A program made the translations under genes and the position numbers. The notes under the pieces are model-generated. The model was not told the DNA's origin, ran no database searches, and saw only the letters and a program-made list of their open reading frames with translations. Of a DNA stretch of 64,000 bases, positions 45,891 through 54,552 are shown in pieces (position 1 is the first letter of the stretch; each line of letters starts with the position of its first letter). Origin of the DNA: Tridacna crocea (lineage: Eukaryota; Mollusca; Bivalvia; Cardiida; Cardiidae); NCBI GenBank assembly GCA_943736015.1, contig OX031063.1:19823501-19887500 (forward strand), read 5' to 3'.

Positions 45891-46146
45891 CCATGGATAC
45901 TTAAACGAAAAACAACACATTTGTTTACGTTTGGCTTTCAAGATACTATGCAGTAGTAGCCACTCTAGCAACTTTTTCTAGCAAGCATGCTATCAAAGCA
46001 AAACCAACTTGTTACACATGTACGAGCATACATCATTTTACTCTTAATTATAAGTACAAAAAAAAACTTGATTAAAATAGAGTAAAGAAATTACTGAAAA
46101 CAAAGTTTGGTAAAATATGTACATACTATGTGTACTATTAGTAGGA

Positions 46147-46409
46147 GCCATGCTCCCAGAAATGGGGGTTAAATACATCTGCAAACAGTAACGACCTATG
46201 TCAGCCTGGGCATTCCGCGCAGACTGACATGGGTCGATACTTTTTGCTGTTTGTGAATTTTCTGCATGTCCAAAGTTTATTCAGTGCCATGATTCAGTCA
46301 TTTATTAGACAAAACAGGTTTTATGTAACCATAGTTACGTGAAGACTTTGTTGGTACTATGCATCATGGAGACACATTAAAACCCTTTTTGCAAGAGCAT
46401 GGCTCATAT
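46147..46409. mobile_element. MITE-C, long form
   Basis: GCCATGCTCCCAGAAATGGG...CCTTTTTGCAAGAGCATGGC. Hairpin core TATGTCAGCCTGGGCATTCC, and a spacer with TTAGACAAAACAGGTTTTAT. Confidence 0.8.
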
Positions 46410-47215
46410 ATTTATAAATAAAGAAAAATCCGTCATATAATCAGTTAGCCACCAGTATGCTAGATTCGATTATATTGCCTTCCAGACTGTCTTGGTTTAG
46501 ATAAAAACGCCAAAAAATGAGAAGTCCGAGCTTTATTCTTTGGAAATAAAGCCAATGAAAGATCTGCGATTAAACTACTCATATCTGCCCGTTCCTAAGA
46601 CGAAATGACGTTATAGAAGGATAACCAACTGGTTGTGTGTGATATTAAATATCTGTCTGTACAATGGGATGTGATGCGGTTAAAGAAACCAGTCCGAATG
46701 ACAGTTTTTTTTTCTAAACTGCATCAAACCCTATTCGACTGACCTAGTTTTTAGTAAATGGCCGATGCATATGTTACATGCTAGCCGATCATAGCTGAAT
46801 GAATCGCGCCAGGTAACGTGTTATTGAATAAACGTTTATTTCATTCTGAAATTCAAATTAAAGGATTTTGTTTTGAAAAATAAGTCCGCTTCTGTACCCA
46901 GAATGCCCAAATTAGATGGATGAGTATTAATTTTGTAGAATGCCATCTAGCGGGGAGATAATAAGTTATCAAGAATGGTGCAATATGAGCAATATAGAAA
47001 AAAAAGTAGTTCCGGCAAATATCATAAAACTATATCGTCACCAGTGGTGATACCATATCTTTCATCATTAGAGGTGTTATTCTCTGCAAAGTCCCAGTCG
47101 TCTACTGAACAGAATATAATTAATAACTAGATCAAGCATACTGACGGTTACTGATGTCAGGAAAACAACACAAGCTAACAAAAAAAGATTTGCAATATTA
47201 TTAACTATACGACTG

Positions 47216-47350
47216 CTAAGCGCGGCTCGGTGGCCTTTTGCCGTAAATGTTGATCAAGATCCGACTGCACAGAACGTGCAGTCTGATCTTGGATCTACAC
47301 TATCCAAAGAAGACATTTTTTTCCTCGGAAAATGCATTTGAAATTCTAGC
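47216..47350. mobile_element. MITE-B hairpin
   Basis: GATCAAGATCCGACTGCACA and CGTGCAGTCTGATCTTGGAT, reverse orientation, 60 bp from another MITE-B. Confidence 0.75.
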
Positions 47351-47411
47351 AAAACTTCGGTTTTAACTAATTTCAGCTTTAAGTCTAGGCTTGAAATCTT
47401 CATTTCACTTT

Positions 47412-47861
47412 TTAACTCTTATCCTGCTAAATAGGTCAAATGAAACTTTTCAAGCCGAGTGTGAAATCCCGAATTATGCTTTTTCAAACTTTTTTTTTTT
47501 GAGAAAAATATCTCTTTATCGGACTGTGTAGATTCAAGATCAGGGTCCATATTCAAAAACCATTCTTAAGAACATTCTTAGTCTTATTCTTCATATTTTC
47601 TTAACTTTGAAAGTAACACAACATCTGATTGGCTATACCATTCTGATTGGCTAAACCATCCGGTTTAGCCAATCAGAATGGTCTAGCCATTCAGACCTTG
47701 TGTTAATTTCAATTTTGGAAAAACTTGGAGAATAAGACTGAGAATGTCCTCAAGAATGGTTGGTGAATACAGGCCCAGACTGTACTTCCTGTGAAGTCTG
47801 ATCTTGATCTTCTCTGTCTGCAAAAGGTCAGTGCGTCGCTCTGAGCAGCCGTTAGAGTTAA
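47412..47861. mobile_element. MITE-B, full length, split by nested MITE-E
   Basis: TTAACTCTTATCCTGCTAAA...AGCAGCCGTTAGAGTTAA. Its hairpin is interrupted after GATTCAAGATCAG at 47543 and resumes with CAGACTGTACTTCC at 47776. Confidence 0.9.
47544..47775. mobile_element. MITE-E (Harbinger-like), inserted in MITE-B
   Basis: 232 bp, GGTCCATATTCA...TGAATACAGGCC, flanked by CAG on both sides. Inner inverted GATTGGCTAAACCATCC repeat. The GG..CC ends and 3-bp CWG duplication match the PIF/Harbinger superfamily. Confidence 0.9.
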
Positions 47862-47952
47862 TCGAGTTATAGGTTTAGGCGTTATTTTGAAATTGGGATT
47901 GACCGGCATAACACGAAATTGGTTAGCAAAAAGTCAAAAATGGAATCTTCGT

Positions 47953-50603
47953 CTACTTTTTGTAGAGAAGATGCCCGCTGAAGGTTGTAAAAAGGGATCT
48001 GCTACTTCCTTCGATACAGCCACGGTTCACAGTTTCCACCCAGACCGATTGGCCTTTAGAGAGTTTTGTCACCGCCGTGTTACCTCCCATAACGTCTTGA
48101 CCGCAATGTCGACCTGTGTTGTAGGGAAAAGATCATTTAAAACTCTGCTTTGAGAGCAAAAATGAGTAATATCATATTTCATGTGTCTATTTTAGCAAAG
48201 TTATGGGTAAAGAACTGTCGTAATTTAAGCTGGGGGAATTATTTCCCCGTCACAGTGAACATTTTCCTCCTGCCGAAAATCTGGAACTACTTTTTTTTTA
48301 TTTCGATGCAATGACCAGTTTTAAAAGTGGTATTCGTTGACAGAATAATCAATGGAAATATAATATATAATTTATTTCATCAACTTGTGGTTAATATGAG
48401 GAAATATTTGCCTCAAAAGGGAAAGGTCAGCGAAAACATCTCGTGCCTTACGGTACTCGTTATTTTCGCATACCTTTCCCTTTTCGGCAAATATTTCCCC
48501 ATATTAACTTCAAGCTGATGAAATAAACTCTATTACTGGACCGTTGTTGAAATGAGCTGGTATAATATCACATCAAGAGTGTTTGTCTTTTCCAACTATT
48601 CTTATACTGAAAAATTCTCTGAAGTTGAAAGTGTCAAGACTTGAGTCAGAGCTCCAGAGGGAGTGGTATCATTCTAAATCCGTTATTTCCCTTTCAAACC
48701 CTACGTTGTGGGTACTCATTAGATTCGTCTGGATGAGACGATTCTTATGAGTACCCACAACATAGGGTTTAGTGGAGGATAATTAATATTTTCAATTATG
48801 AAATCAAAATTAAAATCACTCACTCTATCTGGAGCTCTGACTTTTGTCTAGCTGAACCGAATGATTTAACCATGCTCTGTGAAAAGGGAATTGAAGGCAC
48901 ATCGGCTCCTGTCAGCTTGCGCGGTCCGTGCAGGCTGACCTGGGTCAAAACGTTCTCCTATTTGGAAAATTTCCGCTTGTCAAATGACCATTCTATGTAC
49001 CTTGTCGTTAGACAAAACTGACTTTCTGAATTCATGTTTATGTGACTACTTGCATAGTAAAATATTTCACAGGGATCCATTAAACCCCTTTTTGCCAGAG
49101 CATGGCTCAAATACCTTGGCAAAGGGAGAAAAATCACCAGATATTGACAACTGTTGATTCTAATTTTTCGGTGCAAATAAAGAGGTAACACATGATTCGA
49201 AGAATCAAACAACCGGTCTTAGTCAAGCCAGAGGCTAAGGATGCTGCTGCAGATCAAATATTATACTTCACATATTGTGCAGTCTGATCTTTATCTTAAC
49301 CGTCCTTACAACTACACTTACCAAATATGGAAACAAAAGGCAAAAACAGAACTAAAATATCAAACCTTCAGCCACGGCGCCTGCCAGTGCTATCCCACTT
49401 GCGACGAGTTTAACACGAACTTCACATTTACAACAATTAACTGCAATGGCAAATGTGAACGAGTAGACACCGGACCGTGGGGCCCTGAAACGGAAACATT
49501 GTGTTTTTTTTTTTATCCTTTAACCCTTTACTACACAATCCCCACTTTTAACACACCTGTGAAGCATGTGGTAATCAGCGTTTTCTCCTTTTCGCACAAA
49601 TGTTTTCTTCTCTTCCTGAAACAAATTTCAAACTTTTGGTCGCATTTTTTGTCATCTGCATATGCTTTCAATTTGGACCAGTCTAAAATTTTGTAGCAAA
49701 GAGTTGATATGGTGGCATGTTTCTACTTTTTCTATCGTATTTCTTGGCAGAAATGCGCCACAAACATTAATTTCTCATGAAGAATGGGAAGTGTAGTATA
49801 AGTAGACGGCTGGACAGACAGACAGACAGACAGACAAACAGGCAAGCATCTTACCTAAACACACCAGTAGTTGGCTCGTAAGCCTTTCCATCGTTCAGGC
49901 GTACCTGGTTAAACTTGATATGCTGTTTATTGCCATAGCAATTGTTTGCACCAAGGGAGGCCATGAATGCGATTTTGGAAGACCCCCATTGTAGTCCGCT
50001 GTAAGGAGCTGAAACCGAGGTAAATATTGAAGATGTAAGATACTTTTGATTTGAAGAAACAAGATAGTTTTGATTAAATGTAATAGTGCTTTATGTCGCT
50101 TTCAAGTACATCTCAATCTTGTCACGGCGGCAGCTCACTTATTCAAGAGTGTCCTGGGTTTCAGCGGTAATAGCCTAGGATTCAGATATTTCTTGCTCTA
50201 GGACATTCCCATACACGAAAAAAATCATGGTCAAATGTTCGTGTTCGTATTCCAGGTCTATCCTATAATGCATAGATATTCCTACACACGATTTGTGTGT
50301 CAGGAAAACTTTGTCACAACAACAACATGATAATGATAATAATAATAGCGATGATGAACAACAGGAATAATTGTTATCATAAGATTTTATTTTGTTTCAT
50401 TTTATGTTACTGAAAGTAGTTGTTTTGAAATAAAGGTTTTACTATATATTGTACATACCAACTTCTTCCTCTGGATCGTAGTCAGCAATGTCAGCAATGT
50501 CATAAGCAGTGTCGGCCGTGTCAGCGATGTCAAAAGTTTCGACAGGGTTACACTGACAACCTGTCAGAACTACTGCCAGGACAACAAACACTGCAGTCTT
50601 CAT
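47953..50603 (-). CDS. Short secreted C1q-domain protein (C1q gene B), four coding exons
   Basis: Coding exons are 50459-50603, 49855-50008, 49366-49484 and 47953-48113. All acceptors are CAG; donors are G|GTATGT, AG|GTAAGA and G|GTTTGA. Intron phases are 1, 2 and 1, and the joined frame runs open to TAG, giving 192 aa. Exon 1 encodes a signal peptide (MKTAVFVVLAVVLTGCQC) and an acidic linker with repeated DIAD/DTAD units. Exons 2-4 together make one C1q domain: KIAFMASLGANN, IKFNQVRLNDGKAYEPTTGV, SGVYSFTFAIAV, GGNTAVTKLSKGQSVWVE and FSGHLLYKK at the C-terminus. Residues match C1q beta-strand positions throughout, including the Gly-Val-Tyr-Ser-Phe core and terminal Phe-Ser-Gly. It is probably a secreted recognition protein of the sghC1q/C1qDC type. 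Unlike C1q gene A it has no coiled coil and its domain is split by two introns. Exon 3 to exon 4 spans an intron of about 1.25 kb holding MITE-B, C and F copies. Confidence 0.92.
48368..48531. repeat. 164-nt hairpin repeat (C1q gene B flank)
   Basis: TTTATTTCATCAACTTG and TTAATATGAGGAAATATTTG pair with CAAATATTTCCCCATATTAA and CAAGCTGATGAAATAAA. It lies upstream of exon 4, inside the last intron of C1q gene B. Confidence 0.75.
48647..48839. mobile_element. MITE-F copy (C1q gene B intron)
   Basis: 193 bp, CAGAGCTCCAG...CTGGAGCTCTG, with hairpin GGTACTCATTAGATTCGTC. Flanks do not show an intact duplication. Confidence 0.8.
48867..49112. mobile_element. MITE-C, long form (C1q gene B intron)
   Basis: CCATGCTCTGTGAAAAGGG...CCCCTTTTTGCCAGAGCATGG. 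Confidence 0.85.
49240..49330. mobile_element. MITE-B remnant (C1q gene B intron)
   Basis: GCAGATCAAATATTATACTTC and GTGCAGTCTGATCTTTATC. It ends 36 bp before exon 3. Confidence 0.5.
49520..49705 (-). mobile_element. MITE-A with left hairpin arm deleted (C1q gene B intron)
   Basis: TTAACCCTTTACTACACAATC...TTGTAGCAAAGAGTTGA. Only the right hairpin arm remains (CAGCGTTTTCTCCTTTTCGC). Confidence 0.85.
50075..50180 (-). mobile_element. SINE-1 fragment (C1q gene B intron 1)
   Basis: GTGCTTTATGTCGCTTTCAAG, CACGGCGGCAGCTCACTTAT and GTCCTGGGTTTCAGCGGTA. Confidence 0.65.
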
Positions 50604-50640
50604 GGTTGGTTGTGGAGTAAACTGGATGAAAAATTAGGTT

Positions 50641-50670
50641 GACATCATCATCATCATCATCATCATCATG
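50641..50670. repeat. CAT trinucleotide repeat
   Basis: About nine CAT units in the 5' non-coding intron of C1q gene B. Confidence 0.85.
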
Positions 50671-50737
50671 ATCAAAATGATGATATCAATACTAATACTA
50701 CTACTACTTCTAAAAATAATGATAATGAAGAAACGAG

Positions 50738-50776
50738 TTATTTAATTAATTAATTAATTAATTAATTAATTAATTA
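50738..50776. repeat. TTAA tetranucleotide repeat
   Basis: (TTAA)n run followed by AAATAAATAAAT-type sequence. Confidence 0.85.
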
Positions 50777-51185
50777 TGAATAAATAAAATGATAAATAAA
50801 TAAATAAAATGGTAATAATAAATAAATGTACACATAGATAAATAGATAGTAATAGATGGTAATAAATGAAAAAGATAAATTATATTTCAAAAAATATAGT
50901 AGCAATATTTTTATTGTTTGAATAAGCAATAAGAACGAAAGCTATAAATATCCCCAACGCGGGTTATTTTCTTTTTACTAAAAATAAGATAATTGTTACG
51001 ATACCTACTCCCTATCATGTTTTATTTTTGAATAACTCGTCTAAATGGGTAAGAATTAAGAGAGATAAAAAGACCAAAGAGTATAACGTTTCTGATAGTG
51101 TGATTTTGAATTGATTTATTTATAAACTGCTTTCATTCTTATTTTAAACATATTTGTTCTATATATCACTTCGTATCATATGTAG

Positions 51186-51415
51186 GTAAGCTGTGTTTTA
51201 TGAGAAAGGAACTAAATGCGTCTACAAAAAGTATGGACCCAGGTCAGCCTGCGCAGTCCGCGCAGGCTGACCTGGGTCCATACTTTTGCCATTGGTAAGT
51301 TTTCTGCATGTCAAAGGAATACACTACCACATGATTCAGTCGGTTGGACAAAACAGACTTGCTCGGTATAATACTTCTTGGGGATGCATCAAGCCCCTTT
51401 TGCAGAGCATGCCCT
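51186..51415. mobile_element. MITE-C, long form, perfect hairpin
   Basis: AGCTGTGTTTTATGAGAAAGG start. The central hairpin (about 51230-51286) is essentially perfect, with GACCCAGGTCAGCCTGCGC arms. End GGATGCATCAAGCCCC and TTTTGCAGAGCATG. Confidence 0.88.
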
Positions 51416-51538
51416 TAAAATATTATATCAGTACATAAACTCTAAAATATACGTAACATAAATTATTATTAAGTTAGAATGATTTGGCTTGTTCGAAAAT
51501 CGAAAGTTATTTATGATTATTTGATGACGTTAACATAC

Positions 51539-51580
51539 CTGATACCAATGTTCCTTGCTGACCCTGTATAAGATGGTTGG
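51539..51580 (-). other. Predicted 5' non-coding exon of C1q gene B
   Basis: The minus strand reads GGTATCAG|GTATGTTAAC, a strong donor at 51539/51538, with a TATA box about 25-30 bp before the inferred start near 51580. The matching acceptor TTTTTCATCCAG is just before 50621, leaving 18 nt of 5' UTR ahead of the ATG at 50603. The exon's 5' end is inferred from the TATA spacing. Confidence 0.6.
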
Positions 51581-51603
51581 TGTCGTGCGGACGGTTGGGA
51601 GGA

Positions 51604-51613
51604 CTTTTTATAG
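51604..51613 (-). promoter_or_regulatory. TATA box of C1q gene B
   Basis: The minus strand reads CTATAAAAAG, a near-consensus TATA box, followed by about 65 bp that end in a good splice donor. It lies about 1.0 kb upstream of the C1q gene B ATG and makes sense with a 5' non-coding exon. Confidence 0.6.
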
Positions 51614-51777
51614 GATCACTTCACAGTAGCCGGATCCAATAGTCAAAGTGGCCCTCTAGTAAAAATCCTGTATTGAGATGACCTTTCCCCCCACCAAAAA
51701 AACAAGCGGGAAAAGGAGAAAACACTGGTTTGTTTTCTGTTTGTTTAAGGACCAGTCTACATTATGATTAATCCTTT

Positions 51778-51978
51778 ACCTGATATGCCAATTTCAGGCT
51801 TTTCCGTTTCAGCAGCAAATAAAGATATGTCAAAAATATGGACAAATAAGGATACAAATATCTGAGTGGAAAAAGAGAAATTGCTCGTTAAAAGCAATTT
51901 CTCTTTTTCCCACAATGTTTTTCTGAAGCTGTTTGTTGTTGATGGGCCAAAATGAATATCTATGGAGTAAAGGGTTAA
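51778..51978 (+). mobile_element. MITE-A' relative
   Basis: TTAATCCTTTACCTGATATG...GGAGTAAAGGGTTAA with a hairpin of AAAAAGAGAAATTGCTCG arms: a third hairpin variant with the same ends. Confidence 0.85.
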
Positions 51979-51994
51979 GTCGATTATTAGAAAA

Positions 51995-52092
51995 ACAAGT
52001 AGCTCTTACGGATCATAGTTTTGTGATGACTGGCTGATATCATGTATTACCAAAATGCATTTAGACCCCTTTTGCAAGAACGTGGCTCAAAG
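51995..52092. mobile_element. MITE-C right-hand fragment
   Basis: TTTTGTGATGACTGGCTGA, AATGCATTTAGACCCC and TTTTGCAAGAACGTGGCTC. Confidence 0.7.
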
Positions 52093-52158
52093 AATGGATC
52101 ACGGAGATGAATAAACATAGTTCATACAGGAACAGTTGCAGTACAGCTGAAGCGGGCT

Positions 52159-52580
52159 TTAAACCTTTATCCTGCTGAATAAGTTTGAAACAAATTTCAG
52201 GCTGATAGTAAAATAAAAAAAAAACAACGAAAAATACCAGATGAAAATTATTTTTTTGGAGAAAATTATCTCTTTATCACAGAGCTCCAGATAAAAAGGA
52301 GTGATGGTATTCTAAATCCATTATTTCTCTTCCAAACCCCATGTTGTGGATACTCATTAGAATCGTCTCGGTGAGACAATTCTAATGAATAACCATAAAG
52401 TAGGCTATAGTGGGGGAATAATGAATATTTTCAATTTTGAAATCAAAATAACTCCCTCTCTCTGCAGCTGTTATCAGACTGTGTAAATCAAAGATCAAAC
52501 CTGTCGTATTTTGCAGTCTTATCTTGATCAGCACTGTCGGCAAAAGGCCCTTCAGTCGAGCTTCGGAGCTTAGATATTAA
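52159..52580. mobile_element. MITE-B, full length, split by nested MITE-F
   Basis: TTAAACCTTTATCCTGCTGA...GCTTAGATATTAA. MITE-F sits within the TTTATCAGACTG segment; the sequence is continuous again once one TTATCA is removed. Confidence 0.85.
52280..52470. mobile_element. MITE-F inserted in MITE-B, TTATCA duplication
   Basis: 191 bp, CAGAGCTCCAG...CTGCAGCTG, flanked by TTATCA (52274-52279 and 52471-52476). Confidence 0.87.
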
Positions 52581-52639
52581 CCTTGTTTAAACACTTTACC
52601 AAACGACAAGACTTTTAAAAGATATTTCCCTTGTTTATG

Positions 52640-53005
52640 ATGTGGTCCTGAGTGTCTCATGGGTTCTGTGTGACTCAGTTTGGGTATAGAGTGGGACTCG
52701 TACCCTGGAGCCATTGTGTTCGAGTCTCGCTGGAAGCGCTAGGTTTTTCGTTGGAGTGTCCTATGTGCGAAGTACTAGAAAAAGAAACCCAAGGAAAACA
52801 GGGATAAGTATAGTAACCACCGTGATATAACTGAAATAATGTTGAAAAAGGATTTAAAAATCAATCAACCAATCAATCAATCAATAAACGAATCAAGCAA
52901 TCAACAAATCAAGCAATCAACAATCAATCAATCAACCAATCGATCGATCGATGGATCGATCCACCCATCCATCCATCTATTCGTCCGTCCGCCTGTCCAT
53001 CAATC
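52640..53005 (+). mobile_element. SINE-1 copy with expanded tail
   Basis: B-box-like GTGTTCGAGTCTCGC, the shared body (AAAGAAACCCAAGGAAAAC), GATATAACTGAAATAATGTT, then a long AATCAATC tail that changes into ATCGATCG, CATCCATC and CGTCCGTC runs to about 52990. Confidence 0.85.
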
Positions 53006-53199
53006 AGTCGAACGAGTTTACAAAAAAATGCTGACTGAACATTTACAGATATTTTTATTAGGCGACACGGATATTATCAATAACTAATATAGGATGTTGC
53101 TAATTACCTGATCATTATCAGTTATCGTAATAAGTTAATTTGTGTCCTGCATCTTAAAACACGTCCTTGGATTAAATCCGTTTACATAATTGTCGATCA

Positions 53200-53412
53200 T
53201 TTTCTACCCTTAGGACGAGGGCTTTTGAAAACATTGTGGGAAGAGGAGAAAATGCTGGTAACCAGCATTTTCTCCTTTTCCCGCAATGTTTTCTACATTT
53301 TCATTGACAAAAAGACAAAATTGTTCAAGTCAGCCTTATGCTGTCATCTGCTTATGCTAAGGGCATCTTTCTCAGGGTCATCAAAAGTAGGGATAGTGTG
53401 GTAATGGGTTCA
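53200..53412. mobile_element. MITE-A, rearranged
   Basis: Intact hairpin, but the left flank is short and the right part contains a GGTCATCAAAAGTAGGGATA end of the opposite orientation, with GTGTGGTAATGGGTT. A chimera of two orientations. Confidence 0.7.
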
Positions 53413-53429
53413 CCCCCCCCCCCCCCCCT
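53411..53429. repeat. Poly-C tract
   Basis: About 18 C residues directly after the MITE-A end. Confidence 0.85.
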
Positions 53430-53747
53430 CCACCTGTTGTAGGGCACTGCTTGTATATTATAGTCCTATGTCTTTTTTTCGAAATTGAAACTCTTCAATT
53501 CCGACTGTGCAGCAGATGGTAGGGTCACCGTAGGTCACTTGACACAAAATAGAAGTAGATCTATTTGAAAAAGTGGAAATCAGTGCGATGAAAGGAGAAT
53601 TTGTCTGTTTTCCTTTTTTTCCTGGATGTTTGTCAGAACAATTTACAACAAGGGTCGTATTGGAGCCGTTTTCAATGCGCGACTACTGCAGGGGTCGTAT
53701 TTGTACAGTGACAGATCACAAATATTCGATTATCGTATTTTAAACCC

Positions 53748-53860
53748 TTAACCCTTTACCAAACGACACAATTTTAGACTTGTCCAAATTGAAATCATTT
53801 GCAGATGACAAAATAAACGTGACTCAGATATTGAGTAAAAAAAACACTGTGGGAAAAGGT
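53748..53860 (+). mobile_element. MITE-A left half
   Basis: TTAACCCTTTACCAAACGAC...GTGGGAAAAGG; broken at the hairpin centre. Confidence 0.85.
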
Positions 53861-54202
53861 GTGCAGTGTATTTTTTTCATCTACGTACACTGCTCGGTAA
53901 CTGACACTATTCTAAATCTAGCTTCGCAGCGTAAAATATAATTACTACTTATAACACGATCTTGTCCTACGTGAATTGTGCTAGGGATGTTGGAGTTTCG
54001 AAGAGTGTTGACAGAGATCAGACTGTCTATATTGTTTGACATCCGACGCATTTATGAACGGTTTCAAGCATATAAACACCAGAAATACTAATGAACCTAT
54101 TGAACACATGTGCGTTAGAATCTACAGTATGAATTGGTGTTTTGTTTGAGCTATTACCTTTATCTGTCTTTAATGAGTGAGAAAATGTTTACAAAAATTA
54201 GA

Positions 54203-54290
54203 AAGAAAATAGAAAACATTGTAGACAAAGGAGAAAATGAAATGCTGATAACCAGCATTTTCTCCTTTGTCCACAATGTTTTCTTTCCTA
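54203..54290. mobile_element. MITE-A hairpin with compensated arm change
   Basis: Arms read GACAAAGGAGAAAATG and CATTTTCTCCTTTGTC: GGAAAAG is changed to GACAAAG on both sides. It lies 260 bp before the PAN gene. Confidence 0.75.
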
Positions 54291-54552
54291 TCAGAAATAC
54301 AAGCTATCATCTGTACCAAAATTTATGTTTGAAAATGTTTGACGATGCCATAACAAAGTTTATGGTGAGGGGAAAAAGGGTGGTGCTGTTGAAGCTGAAC
54401 GGTTGGCTTACCTCTGTTATTGAAAATTAAATAATTCAATACGAACCTGTCAATAGATTTATCGGCCTATAATAGCAGACCGACTCAGTGGCTGAGTGCC
54501 GTTAATTCAGGATACACTTCGCAAAAATAATTTATTTCACGCTCGTGACAAA

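Larger units (their letters stand above)
38929..47215. other. Gene-free interval
   Basis: Between the foldback element and C1q gene B no exon could be supported on either strand. Besides the repeats listed separately, the sequence is AT-rich and unassigned, notably 39471-40650, 41810-42330 and 45130-45760. Confidence 0.5.

Noticed and set aside
47887..48153. 88-codon plus-strand frame
   Set aside because: Antisense shadow of C1q gene B exon 4, which carries the terminal C1q motifs and a proper acceptor.
49241..49696. 151-codon plus-strand frame
   Set aside because: It is antisense to C1q gene B exon 3 and runs into a MITE-A; the minus strand explains the region.
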